Assembly (NCBI GenBank): GCA_028583605.1
Contig: CM053326.1
Location: 38,223,931 to 38,287,930 of the forward strand
Length of the DNA: 64,000 bases
Reading direction: 5' to 3'
From: Dastarcus helophoroides
Lineage: Eukaryota > Arthropoda > Insecta > Coleoptera > Bothrideridae
The position numbers and the translations under genes were made by a program. The notes beneath the pieces are model-generated. The model was not told where the DNA came from. It saw nothing but the letters and a program-made list of their open reading frames with translations, and searched no databases. Shown one piece after another: positions 34,634 through 46,810 of the stretch (positions within the stretch are counted from its first letter, which is position 1; each line of letters begins with the position of its first letter).

Positions 34634-37600
34634 TACCAGGCAACCAATAAAGTTCGTGGGGTTTTTCTTTATTGTCTACTTTTATGAATTATATTCAGTA
34701 AGCAGGATGTACTGATGGGGGGGGGATAGGTTAAAACTTATGTCAAGGAGTATCATTCAGTGTATTTAATAAGTTAGATTACTTTAAATTAAAGTGCAAA
34801 ACCTTACTAGAATACGACAGTGTCAAATGCAATAATTCGTGCTTGTTTACTTTATGAATTCAAACTTGGTACCAAGGCTGCAGAAGCTTGTCGTAATATA
34901 TGCACTTGCTTTTGGGGAAGGTACTGTGGGGACTGCCCAAAACAGCCACCTTAATTGCAGGTCGTTAAGCGGACTACCCAAAACAGCCACCATCAAATTC
35001 AGGTACCCTTCAATGCAATGACGGAAACAGCCACGTGAGCCGAGCGCTGATTATCTTCAGAATTATGCGAGGCCTTTTAAATGCCGCCTCTGAAAAATAT
35101 GAGCCCAGTAATTTTATTAAGAAAAAAAAAACTATTGGAAAACAGTATAAGCGCCGCCTGATGCGACCGCCTCCGCCCATGATACTACCGCACGACACTG
35201 ATGAACTACATAAGTGTACCGCGCACGGGTATAGGTGGATAAGTTTAAACAACAATTTAAAAAAGCATTTTTATTATAAAACAAAAAAAGTCATAATTTC
35301 ACTTTACAGTAATGTGATACACATTTAACAAAATGTAAGCGACTTATCTGTTTGTCGCTAAATTGTGTTATTAAGTTGTTAATGCTTTTTTCTTTACGCC
35401 ACATTTTCGGCTTTATACAAACTTTTTCCCTGGTACTTTGCATCTTGATGTACGTGTCAAATTGAAAGTCTTTAAGTACGTCTACAAAGTTGGATGAAGA
35501 TTATAAAAACTTAAATTAAATCTAGAGTGGAACGATTCGCAGGCATTACGTCACCCTAATATTACAAGGTCTTATGTAACAATTCTGTCATTTTAAGAAA
35601 AATTTGTTTAAAAAAATGACCCCAGGTCCAAGTCAGTCAGTTTGGTATTTTTTAAAATTTTCTTCCAAAGGGTGTTTTATTCAGGGCACTCAAGGTGCTT
35701 TTAATAAAAACATCCCAAAAAATGCAAAACTCTCAAAACATTTATTTAAAAAAAACATAGAACCCTGATATTCTTAAACCTTTTTTTTCAATAGAGGTAA
35801 CATAGAACTTTGGAGCTGAATAATATTTCCTAAAAACAAAATAAACAAAGCTTAATTTTTTTTTACTTAAAATTGAATCATAATATTGCCTATCCATTTC
35901 AGGAATCCACTTAAACATGGATTTTATTGCATCCACCTTAGCTTGTGGCAGTGCAACAATTTTATCACACTTTTTTAATTGCAAAGGAATGGTCGGTTCT
36001 GTTTCGGCCGTAACGTGAGCCTTTCGCAAATTTCGTTGATGCAAGTTTACGGTCTTAAATACCTCAGTCCTCCTGTCGGTTCAAAAGATTCCTTATACTT
36101 GAGCTCATAAAAGTTTTTTAAAAATTGTAAAGATACAATTTTTGAGAATGGGACAGTGTTGTAGTTCAACTGACTTGAGTAGGACTGAAAATCTATGAAG
36201 TCTTGTTTCTTCATTTGAATTATTGTGTAGGGTTTTTGTCGGTTTACTTTCAGTAGAAAGCGAAAAAGTGATGCCGGGGAATAATATTCTACTTTGTTTA
36301 ATGACCTTTCTATAGAGCTGTGGATGGCATCTACTTCTTGAATACAAGAATGTCTCGGAACAGAAAATTTCACTGTAATATTTTGTAGATTTTTGTGGGT
36401 TTGAATAAGGTGAGAGAGAGCATAGCTCATAAGACTGTTTCTGTTTTGAGGAACGCAGCTATCGCTCCACAAAATTATTTCTGTAAATTCTGGATGGTCT
36501 TCCATTATTTTATCCAATATTTTCTAGACTGCGCTTGCCATGTCATTTCCTGTTCTCCCATGTAAAGCCTCGGTCCATATCGCACAATAAACTTTTTTTC
36601 CGACAGATAGGTGACCACAGTCTTATTGTAAACATACAATTTGCTCTTATAAAAAAAGTTTTTTATATCTGCCTTTGGGCAAGTTAACACGTTTTCGAGA
36701 TCAAAACATAATATGGGCTTTCCAATTTCCTTATCTTTTTGTTTCTGTTCCCTCATGTATTCTTTTTCTTTCAAATGATCTATATGCTTTCTTTCTGAAT
36801 TTTCATCCACCGTATTATCTTCTTTCTTCACTTTCATTTCTTCGCAAGTATCGCATCTGTCTTATCGTGGTTTATGAAAGGCTATGTTAAAAGAATTGCA
36901 AAATATTTTTCTATATACGCAAAATGAAATCGGAGTTTTTTGATGATCATTTGCATATTCTAAATACAATTCATACAACTTTTTAATGCTCATTTCGCTT
37001 TCGAAATATTCTTTGTTGTTTTTTTGCGGCAATAATGTGATTCCACTCGCGGAGTCAAGTTAATATGCAGCTTGACGAAATCACCATCTTCAGGTGATGT
37101 TACCCGTTTTTGATGTTTCCCTTGCTTACTTTTGTATTGGTCAAGGTTTTATTTGCATGAACTGTATAAATTGGTTTCTGGCTAATACATAACGTCTCAG
37201 TGTAAAAAGCTTTGCATACTTGAATTTTATGTCCATTCAACTTAAAGTAAAACCTAAAGGTTCTACTCTTCCTAGAATTTTCATTATTATTGCCTTTTCT
37301 TCTTCTCCAAGGAACGTCAACTTCGGTGGTGTTTAAAATATAATTTTTCTTTTCAGTAGCAGAAAGCAAATAATAATTCTTAAAAATGTCCTTTCTTTGA
37401 TCGTCACTTATTTTTCGAGAGCACTTAAATAAGCATTTCTGGATACAATCTCTTGTATTTTTAATTTCTTTTGCCGGAATGCTTTTTTTCGGGAAGAAAT
37501 ATAGTCAAGGCCCCGATCAAATCTTGCTTTTCTTGCATTACATGCCCATTCTGAAGTATTACTCTTCCGTTTTCGTGTCAATATTTTTTTTGTTTCATCG

Positions 37601-37639
37601 ATTATATCTTCTCTAGAACTAGTAGTTGGATTTTGAGGA

Positions 37640-37765
37640 TTTTCTGCGATATGGTCACCCTCAGAATCCTGGGGACGAGGTTCTTCTTCAGATGCTTCTT
37701 TGATCTCTGCGATATGGTCACCCTCAGAATCCTACGGACGGGGTTCTTCTTCAGATGCTTCTTCG
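37640..37765 (-). repeat. in-frame 63-bp tandem duplication in the transposase gene
   Basis: Two adjacent copies encode EASEEEPRP-DSEGDHIAE. The first (37762-37700) carries the TAG stop at the position where the second (37699 onward) has CAG, so a C-to-T change made the stop. The copies are otherwise nearly identical. Confidence 0.9.
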
Positions 37766-38049
37766 ATCTGAATTTTATTGTTTACTGAAACTTGTTTTCT
37801 CGTTGGAGTCCCTAGTACTGGGATCATAGAATAACCAAGCCGACTCCTAAAAAATATTTAAATGAAAAATATCCCCAACATCAAGATTAGGCTATAACCG
37901 AGGCCATTACCTCCTGGAATCAGTTTGTAAATTTGAAGAAGCATCTTTACTTGCATCAGATTGCATTTGCAGATTTTTGGATTTTAAATCATGTCTATTA
38001 TTTAAGGCTCGATTTATGGTTAATTTCTTAATCTCAGAGCAGCCAGGTT

Positions 38050-38194
38050 TATTTCTAAAAAACACAAAAACAACCGTTGTTGTTGTGTTTTTTAGAAATA
38101 GAATTTTAGAATCTGATTTAAGAAGGTATAATATTGTATATTTTTCGTACCAAAAATATACAATATTATACCTTCTTAAATCAGATTCTAAAAT
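38050..38194. repeat. two adjacent perfect palindromes inside transposase exon 2
   Basis: 38050-38100 has 18-bp perfect arms (TATTTCTAAAAAACACAA and its inverse) around a short centre. 38103-38145 and 38152-38194 are 43-bp perfect arms around a 6-base loop, CGTACC. Both hairpins lie inside exon 2, and the exon stays open through them on the minus strand. Confidence 0.95.
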
Positions 38195-40183
38195 AGAATG
38201 ATCACTTTCACTACTACTGCTACTTGAAGATTGGAAAGACTTGCGAATGTCGTAATAGCGGCCGCGAATTTTTATTCTAAAAAAAATATTGCTTTAAGCC
38301 CCCTAACCTAATTTACAAAATAATCTTTTACCTGACTACTTTTTTTGATGTTTTTTGATGTGGTAGGAATTCCCCATCTTTATTAGAGTCATAGCCGTGG
38401 CCATCGCTTGAATCACTATCACTCATTTTGATATTTTAAAACAAAACACTGCCAGAAACCGTTAATTACATGCTCCACAATTTAGAGCTAAACAATGTAA
38501 CACAACCTAGAATTTGTAGAAAATGGAATAACAAGGTTGTATGTTACAACATAGGACTAAGTAATAGTATTTTTATTAAAAAAAATAAATTACGAAGTCC
38601 TATGTTTAACATACACCCCTGGTATACACATGACTTATTATTTTTGACATACACCTTTGATTTCCACAGGATTAACAGAGTTCTATGAGAGCTAAAGTGT
38701 TCGTTCGATAATTGTAACATAATTTATGTCACATAGGACAATGTTACACCAAGAACTTGAAATATTCAAAAATGTTACATAGGACCTTGTAATATTGGGG
38801 TGACGATTAGTCATTCTCAAAAAATTTACAGCGTTTTCAGCCCATATTGTTGGTGGAAATTAAGAGTCTTCATCCATATAATTTTCGACTAAATAGTCCA
38901 AGAAGCTTCGAAGACCCTCATGTTGGGGGAAATCCGCTGCAAAATCTAGTGCAAAACAATCACTAACATCACTTGGATGTAAATATGTCAGTCCGAAGGG
39001 GTACCTTAACCATTTACCAATAAAGGAAACTGGATCCTTATATAGCGAGGAAAGTCCTAATGTTTGTATTTTTCTCCACCAAGCTTGCTGAAGGTGAAAT
39101 CGGCATCCATATCTTATCATCATCAATATCTCATACATCATCATCAATATCTTATTTATCTAATAAATAAAGGGAATTTTGTCGTGCTGTTTGGGTCATT
39201 GCGTTTCAGGTATAAAAGTTGTACCCTGGATTAGCATATCATCAGTGGCTGTTTTGGGCAACCCCGGGCACTGTAGCTGAGCGGACGGATCAGAAGTGGT
39301 TTATGAAATTAATCTCTGGAGATGAAAATCTGGAAGATGAACCTCGCTCTGGAAGACCATCAATGATCAACAACGACGATATCAAGCTGGCGATCGAGCA
39401 GGATTCAAGTCAGACATTTCAAGCTCTTGCCTTAAGATTAATTGTGAGTGATGAAATTATTCGCATACATTTGCACCAGCTTGGAAAACGAAGGAAGTTA
39501 AAGCAAATGGGTACCACATGAATTGAGTGAAACGAACAAGTTACAGCGCTTAACAATCTGTTCATCGTTGCTTTAATGTTCTTTTTTGACCGGATGTGGA
39601 CGTGTGATGAAAAATGGATTATGTACTGCAACAGTAAGCGCTCATATCATCAGTAAAGATCCGTTGCCGTTGACTGCTAAACCAAACATTCACCAACAAA
39701 AGATTCTGTTATGTCTATGGTGGATTACAGCAGCTTATACCTAATGGACAAGCCATTACTGCCATCTACTCAGCACAGCTTAACAGAATTGCGGTCGCTC
39801 TAAGTTAAAAACAGCCTGCTTTGGCGAACAGAAAAGGTGTTGTCTTACATCGGAACAACGCAAGACCACACACACAAGAATCACGCAGGAAACTATAGCG
39901 CGACTACAATGGGAAGTTCTAGCACACCCTCCATACTCACCAGACTTTGCCCCAAGTGACTACCACCTGTTTTTGGCCTTGGACAACCACGAGATCATAC
40001 ACTTCTTCAATACCCAAAAGCAAGATTCTTACAAAAATGGGATATATGATCTTGAGTCTAGATGGTAAAGGGTAATACTTGCAGAGGATGATTATTTTTC
40101 AGAATAAATCTAAGTTTAACCCATTTTTTGTGTTACTATTTCTTAACCTTCAAAACCGCACGAACTTTTTTGGTTGCCTGGTA

Positions 40184-43100
40184 TATTCATCTGAGGTAGG
40201 AATTCTTCTGTTGCATTTTGGAACAGTTATGGACTGATTCTGTTCATTTTGTTTGCCATTGTAGTAATTGATAGTTTTTATGAGAATATCGCTAATCGGC
40301 TGAATGCATTGTAAATTCCTTTTTACTTGAATTGGCCTAAGTGGTTTAGTTCCCATGTATCCACACCGTAATTCGATAATGTGATTTATGACTGCACGGG
40401 AAGCAAAAGGAAGGAATAAAAACAATTTGCGGGGAAGTTTTTGATTTAGTACGCGACCGAATTATCGCACACACGCCTCCAACGCCTCGAGCGCCGCCAA
40501 CTATATAAAACAAACATCACTGTTGTTACTTGTTATTTTAATATCTCGTTTCGAATTGCCCCTGGTTACCCTTGTGTGTTATTGCAATGAATAATGCTCG
40601 TTTTATCTATATATTCGTCTCTTTGCATTTAACAAACCATTTGATTTGAGTGCCTTCCTCCTTTTCTACTTCGGAGAAAGGCGATAAGATGAAAAAAGAG
40701 AGGCGATTTTGCTCGCAACATATATTAATGTTCTCTGGTTAGGATACGTTGTTTGATTAAGAAATTAAATGTTTTTTAAGTTGTTTTGGTGCGGTATCGA
40801 AAATGTTTCGTGATCTGGTGCTTCACTTTTTTATTTGTCTGTTTTCATCGTGCATCTTCGATAGTTTCTACAGAACCAATTAATTATCAAGAGTGTTCAA
40901 TTTCTTACTTGTTGTTTGGTGGCATGGGGCTGAAAACTGCTCTAAATGCATCAACCCTCTTTTCGGGAGAATTGAATAATTACTTGTAAAACTGCGGATA
41001 TTACTTGTGCAATTAGGATAATTACTCAAATTTAACCCCTGTATTTATAACCTCATATACCATCCCCATAACTGTACAGTCCCACGTAAGCATTTGCAAC
41101 CCCTTGCGCTATTAAAATTGATTGACAAACTGTAATTTTTGTATGACAGATCTCTTGGTAAGAGAGGCAGATGCTCTAAAATTCGACCGGAACTAGGAGG
41201 AAATATTGACACTAAAGCAGACAATTACTGTTTATGTTTTGAAGTAAATTGTCAAAAGGGTGTTTGGGATACACCCTTTATATAATTGATGTTGATATTG
41301 CATGTAATTTACCCAAACTATAATCACAACAATGGATAATTGCTTCAGGTTCCAGTTATTTTATGTTCTCTGGGCATTAATGACAGTTTAAAATTCTACC
41401 ACTGAACTATTATATTCTCATGGCAAATTATATGAGTCATATTTGAAGAGAAATTCGATACAAACTCGAAAATTCATTAACTCTAGACTGAGTTTATAAA
41501 TATTTACTATTCTATTAATGGGGGTCCTACCTAAAGTGCTCCAGTTTCTCAAACGGAGAGGATGTAAAAAAACAAACACTCTTCCGGAGGGACAATGTAA
41601 ACGGCAGCTTTGTCTTTATATTCACTGTTGGATATTATATTTTGTCCGCAGCAAGAATTAATAAAAGGAAAATAAATATTCATTTTAAAGTGATTATTAT
41701 TCAAGTTGGATGTATTTAATAAGTATAGAGCAGGATAATATCACACATTAACACCTTAGAATCCGTAGCCCTCGGGATACATGTGGAACAAAAAATATTG
41801 AGTTATATACTAAAATGTCTTCAGTTATTGTTATATATAGGTGCGAAAGATAAGGTGATTTATGCATTAATATACGGAAACATGTCGAGCGATTAAATCC
41901 GTACAGAATTTCTTTCCTATTTCTAGTATAGAAGAGAAAATAAACAGTTTGTGACACCTGCTTAAGGAAGAGCGGAAAGAAGGACCAGAATATCTAATTG
42001 GAACATTCAGCCTCATACATTTATCAATTAAATTGAGGCGGTCTGATATTCATGTATGATGTGTTTCAGCAGGTGCTATTATGTCATTCTTATTCGTTTT
42101 CCATTGTCACTACCACTTTCTAAGATTCTTCTTATTTTACCCCATTTTTACCCTTAAAACTAGAGAAAAAAAATATCACTTGGGCGAACAATTTTTACCA
42201 TGCTCGCGTGCTTTACGGGTATTTTAGGTTAAAATATTTTTTTAAGTACAATCTCTTCCAAGATACAACTCGAGGTCGAAAGTTATCAAATATGTAATTA
42301 AATTAGGAACCTAAGTCAAGAGTTTTTTTTAACGTATTTTCAATCAGAAGAGAAATTTTAAAAAGATGAATTTAAAAGCATCAACTTACTAAAATTAATT
42401 TTATCTGACGAATTTTTTTATGCTTGAGAAAGATCACCTAATTTCCATTTTATGGAGTGGGTATAGCATAATTTAAGAAATTATTTAGCTTAAGGTACCC
42501 TAATAGATATTTAGTTTACTAGAGCAAAATTAAAGGTAGGTAATTTAACAATTTAATATCCAATAACTAAACATGCTTCCCCAACATCCTGCTGTTTTTA
42601 ATTCCATAAAAATCCCTTCATTACTTGGCTACTTCATAATCTTCTATAATAACTTAAAAATATAGTATTAGCCACCGCTGGCTCAAAGATAGACAGTTAG
42701 GAATGTCTAACCTAAATTAATTGCAGGGTTTTCGAGGATCACCACTGACCATTGGGCCAATGTAACTTGTTACTACAGCTAGCTGAATAGTAGGAACTTA
42801 TTTCATGAAAAAAATGTTTCAATAACATGAAAACAATAATAAATACTAGATAGTAGTAGGCAATGTCTATATTAAAATGATTTTCCGAACCGTATCATTC
42901 ACATAAGAAAAAGTAGCGGGCAAAAAAGTAGAACTTTCCAATTTTTTAACTAACAAATTTTGAAGCCTCTAAGAAGTAATTGATATTAAAAAAATGAAAC
43001 CATTTGTGACAGTTTTTTTGCATTCAGTTTAGTTAAGACTTGTGGAGAATAAGTTGTTGAAATAATTGAAAACTTCCCTCAAGTTTTTTTAATACTCGGG

Positions 43101-43538
43101 TGGATACAGAAAATTTAAACGAAGTAAACCGTGATACTTATCTAGTATAAAAAACACACAAATATGTAAATGTAATGTACTTTCAGTTCAGTAATATAGA
43201 ACAGTAATCATACAGTAAAAATGTTACCTTTTTCTCAAAATTTTCATCCTTTGTAAATTTTGTCTGTGAAAAATCCTTTTATATTTTTTAATTTTTACTT
43301 CTTTGACATCTTTACTTCTTTGAAAATTTACTTCTTTGAAAATTTTGTATTTTTTAAAAATTTCCACCCTGAAAATTGATATATTTAACCGTTACTTTGT
43401 GAAATTCTTCAATATTAATAACTCATAACATATATTAACAATAAATTCAACAGGAAGTATTAAAATTTGCACGATTTTTGGAATAAATTATCCGACTTCA
43501 TTGCACCAGGTTTCGCTTTTCAACATCGTCGACGATTA
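40184..43538. other. unassigned sequence, about 3.4 kb
   Basis: Open frames at 40150-40425 (minus), 40786-40986 (plus) and 41748-41957 (minus) carry no motif. The 40786 frame begins with a hydrophobic stretch but starts at GTG. T-rich repeat begins near 43200, left of the hAT-like end. Confidence 0.4.
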
Positions 43539-45622
43539 ATATTATGCATTGGCGTATCTACAACTTTTTTTCTACAGGGGGTATGGTCCCCTGAAAAATG
43601 ATGACGAGTAAATGTACAAAATAAAGATAATTTAAACTTGAAATCATAATTTCGATAAGCCATTTGTGGAATGTTGCTTTAAATAAAATTACCCAAAAAG
43701 ATTTTCAGCGAGAAGTGTTCACTTTGATTGCTGCATTAAATTAACTAATTATTAAATAACTTTAATTTTCAATTTTTCTCTACAAAAACGTTTAACACTT
43801 TTTCGGGCATAACAGTGTTTTGATTTTCTATTTAAAACCTAAATTTAAATTATTTAAATCAGAAAATTATTTGTAAATTAGGAATTTTCTTCGGTGTCGA
43901 TTTTTTTTCAAAATGTGAATCTAGAAATTTCCATTTCCTTATTCAATCTAACATTTCATAAATTTTGCACTTTCAATTTCTTCTTACATTTTTCACGTAA
44001 GTAAAAGTTTCGACTTTTTCAAGAGATTTTGAGTTTTTTCGACGTCTCTAGTTTTTTCCAATTTTTAACCTGAAAATTTGCTAAAGTCCCATTTTTTAAT
44101 CAAAACTGTGATATTTTTCTAAATTGTAATTTGAAATGCTAGTTTTGACTTTATCCTCCAAAATTTTGATCATGATTAAAATGACATTTCAGAACGATTT
44201 TCATTTTATTTTCTAAATAATGACTTTAAATTTAATTTCAGTTTTTTTTAATAGTATTCTATTTTACACTTTCATGTAAAACTACATTTTTCAACACAAA
44301 CGCTAAATTTAGATTTCCTCTTCATATTTAACTTAATTATTTAAATATTTTCTATAACATCAGATTTTTTATACAAAGGATATTTTTCTCTAACTTTTCC
44401 ACTTAAGAATCGAAATGTCGAGAAAATTATTAAATTAATTACCAATTTTTTAAAAAATTGACTTTTTCTAAATATTTCTAGATTCATTTTCTGTCAAATA
44501 TTTTGAATTTAATCTCAAAATTTCAACTGATTCTCAATATTTTAAGGATTTAGTTCGATTTTTTTAATTTTGAATTTTTGACGGTTTCAGCTTTTACTTT
44601 TGTTAATTTTTTACTTTAAAGTGAAAATTACGTTTTTGCTTTTTTATTTTTTAAAATTTTCATTTCATAATGTCCAAATTTGTTAAGTACAGCCGATGAG
44701 TTATACGCGAATTGTACTTAATGGACGACGTACGTAAACTTGCAATTTAAGTTTACAGATCGTCTTCAATCGCCATGAAATATTAAAAAAAATTCAAACG
44801 CTCTATTGCCATATTTAACATAAATGATACAAGTTGTGTAGAGCTAAAACTATGCATAATGATAGGCGCATCTAGAATAGGGTAGAGTAGGGCACTTGCC
44901 TCCCTGGGTCTTAAAGTCGCCGAAAATTTATATTCAATTTAAATTTCCTTTTTTTCTTCAGAATTCGTACTTATCTTGAAATTTCGACATTTGTCGATAA
45001 TTTCAATTTGTTTCACATTTCGTGATTTTTCAAAAAAAAATTCTTTAATTTATGGCACATGTTGGCTTTCTCTGGAAAATTTCGAATTTTTATAAAATTT
45101 GGGATTTTTTTAGAAATTTTGATTTTCTTTTAAATTTTGATCTTTTTCTCGAAATTTCAAATTTTTTTCAAAATCTGTTTTTGCTTTTGTGATTTTTTCG
45201 AAATGTCCATAGTTTTCTCAAAATTGGTTCTTTTTTAGAAATTTTGATTTTATTTCAAATCCAATTCTTTATGTTCCTAAAAATCTCAATATTTTCGTCC
45301 AAGTTTCTTTTTATCTGAAAATTTTGGATTTTTTTTTCAAAATTTGTTTTTTTAAAAACAAAAATTTTCAAAATTAAATCTTTTTAATAAAATTTACCTA
45401 TCATTAAATCAACTTTCTGTGCGAAATTTTTAATTGTTTCGATATTCTCTGAAAAATTTTGAATTTTCTCTCAATTTTGAAATATCACTTGAATACTTCA
45501 AACCGATTTCTCAAAATTTCGTCTATTTCTACAAATTTCTTTATTTTTCTGAACATTTGAATTTTTATGAAAATGTCAACCTTGTAGAATCTACTTTTCC
45601 AAAAATTTTAACTAGTTTCTTA

Positions 45623-45889
45623 CATGTTTTTTTTTTTCAATTTATTTAACATTTCTTCGGCCCAGTTTGAAAATATTTAAATTTTTATTGTTTGTTGACA
45701 ATTTTCTAACTGTCATGAAGTGACGTTTTCAATAAATTTAAATATCACGTAGTCGCATTTCAAAAACTGTTTAGAAAATTGTCAACAAACAATAAAATTT
45801 AAATATTTTCAAACTGGGCCGAAGAAATGTTAAATAAATTGAAAAAAAAAACATAATATTTTCGGTCAATAAGGGTCTACCATGAAGAA
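45623..45889. mobile_element. foldback element, copy 1, with 10-bp target duplication
   Basis: Long inverted arms share TTCAATTTATTTAACATTTC, TTCGGCCCAGTTTGAAAATA and the following ATTGTTTGTTGACAATTTTC, around a unique centre of about 60 bp. TAGTTTCTTA occurs at both borders (45613-45622, 45890-45899). One end carries an extra single-copy tail of about 35 bp ending GGTCTACCATGAA. There is no coding capacity. Copy 2 lies at 53632-53874 with the centre inverted relative to this one. Confidence 0.85.
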
Positions 45890-46810
45890 TAGTTTCTTAG
45901 AGTTTGCTTTTTTTTTCGAAATCTTTATTTTATATCTCAAAATTTGACACTAAATATTTCTGAAACTTTCGACTCTCTGCTTGAAATTCGTCTTTTTATC
46001 GAAATCTTGACTTTTCTTCTTCAAATCTGCCTTTTTCTTTAAAAGTTTCCTTATCATCAAAAGTTCAAAATTTTAAATTAAAAATTGTTTTTTTTTTCGA
46101 AATTTCGCCATTTTTCTCAATATGTATTCATGTTGTTTCGAAATTCTGCTATTTTTCTTAATATTCCTTTTTTTCTATATATTTCGACTCTTTCAAATTA
46201 CACTTTCCGGAAATTTCAAATTGCACCTATCTCAAAATTTTCCTTATTTTTGACATTTCGACTTTTATCTCGAAATATTTTATGTTTCTGGAGTTGTAAA
46301 CTTTTTCCCCGAAATTCTCTAACTTTGATCGGAATGGAATGTGGAATGTTAATAAAAAAGCAACCATGTTGAGAAAATATTTTTGTATTTAGTGAAAAAA
46401 ATTGAATTTCTTTACCGAAATTTAAATATTATGTCAACATTTAAATAAAAAAGTAAATATTTCGAGAAGAATATTTTTGCCAAATTGCGATTTTTTTTTG
46501 AAATTCGACTTTTTTTTCACAAAATTTGACCTTCGAAAATTTTGTCTTTTTTATATTTTTCGATAGTTTTCAAATTTTTCCAAAAGAAAATTTGATTTTC
46601 TGAAAATTTTGACCTTTTCTCGAAATAATAACTTTTTTTTAATTCTACATTTTCCGCTCTTTCTTTCCTTTTCTTGGAAATTTGAATATTTTCTAGAAAT
46701 GTCGATCATTTTCTCGAGATTTTGACAGTATTTTTCGAAATTCGTTTTTATTAATGTTCAGTTTTTTCTGATTTTTTTTTAAATTTGACTTTGTAGACTT
46801 TCACTTATTA

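Larger units (their letters stand above)
35742..38426 (-). pseudogene. three-exon WSD/QNRN-family transposase gene, broken
   Basis: Exon 1 (38426-38332) starts MSDSDSSDGHGYDSNKDG and ends CAG|GTAAAAG. Exon 2 (38276-37911) follows TTTTTTTTAG and ends GGAG|GTAATG. Exon 3 (37846-35742) follows TTTTTTAG; phases match at both introns (55 and 64 bp). Exon 3 has an acidic repeat, a basic SEWACNARKARF segment, a Cys-rich CIQKCLFKCSRKIS, LNGHKIQVCKAFY, then RVESHYC, YRKIFC and the Cys pair CDTC. The catalytic fold shows CFDLENVL, ILWSDSCVPQNRN and RHSCIQEVDAIHSSIE, likely supplying the acidic triad. Breaks: stop near 37733; frameshifts near 37486 (A-run), 37100, 37015, 36510 and 36046; stop near 36864. 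I know this as a widespread unnamed arthropod transposase-like family; the superfamily name is open. Confidence 0.8.
35549..38805 (-). mobile_element. DNA transposon of the WSD/QNRN transposase family, 3257 bp, 4-bp ATTA duplication
   Basis: Terminal inverted repeats: left CGTCACCCTAATATTACAAG, right (reversed) CGTCACCCCAATATTACAAG, continuing GTC-TATGTAACA, about 32 bp with few mismatches. The 4-bp target ATTA is duplicated (35545-35548, 38806-38809). Further copies of a TGTTACATAGGAC-like motif lie inside the right end (about 38540, 38600 and 38725). The interior is one three-exon transposase gene. A 4-bp AT-rich duplication is reported for Sola-type transposons, but I cannot confirm that affiliation. 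Confidence 0.85.
35385..39147 (-). pseudogene. MULE transposase C-terminal part, split by a nested transposon
   Basis: Minus strand 39147-38862 is open and reads GCRFHLQQAWWRKIQTLGLS, KDPVSFIGKWLR, FGLTYLHPSDVSDCFA and VENYMDEDS, the region after the catalytic core in MULE transposases of FLYWCH-associated type. After one in-frame stop at the codon following EDS it continues FPPTIWAE and FLRMTN. The frame then enters the insertion. On its other side, from 35548, the same frame continues ACESFHSRFN and FYNLHPT, so the junction closes without a shift. The N-terminal DNA-binding and catalytic parts are absent, so the element is an internally deleted copy. Confidence 0.75.
34928..39266 (-). mobile_element. 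Mutator-like (MULE) element inside mariner copy 1, 4.34 kb
   Basis: The ends are inverted: left GGGGACTGCCCAAAACAGCC, right (reversed) CGGGGTTGCCCAAAACAGCC. The duplicated target is GGTACTGT (34920-34927) and GGCACTGT (39267-39274), 7 of 8 identical; mariner copy 2 shows the empty site GGTACTGTAGC. The motif CCCAAAACAGCCACC recurs just inside the left end (about 34978) and a GAAACAGCCACG variant near 35024, possibly transposase-binding repeats. A broken MULE transposase C-terminus lies on the minus strand. Mutator elements typically make 8-10 bp duplications, which fits. A second transposon (35549-38805) is nested within. Confidence 0.8.
34636..40181 (+). mobile_element. mariner transposon, copy 1, interrupted by a Mutator-like element
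   Basis: The termini are CCAGGCAACCAATAAAGTTCG (34636) and its inverse ending GGTTGCCTGG (40181), with TA on both sides (34634-34635, 40182-40183). Removing the insertion 34928-39266 and one 8-bp duplication leaves about 1.2 kb, slightly shorter than copy 2. Coding on the plus strand resumes across the gap: EFKLGTKAAEA before 34927 and AERTDQKWFMKLISGDENLE after 39274. Later pieces include CDEKWI (about 39604) and PSDYHLF (about 39953), two of the three catalytic Asp regions. Stops and frameshifts inactivate it. Confidence 0.9.

Noticed and set aside
37075..37105. CTGAAGATGGTGATTTCG on the minus strand resembling a hammerhead-like core
   Set aside because: It reads in frame as PEDGDFVKLHIN of the WSD-family transposase and has no GAAAC or stem III.
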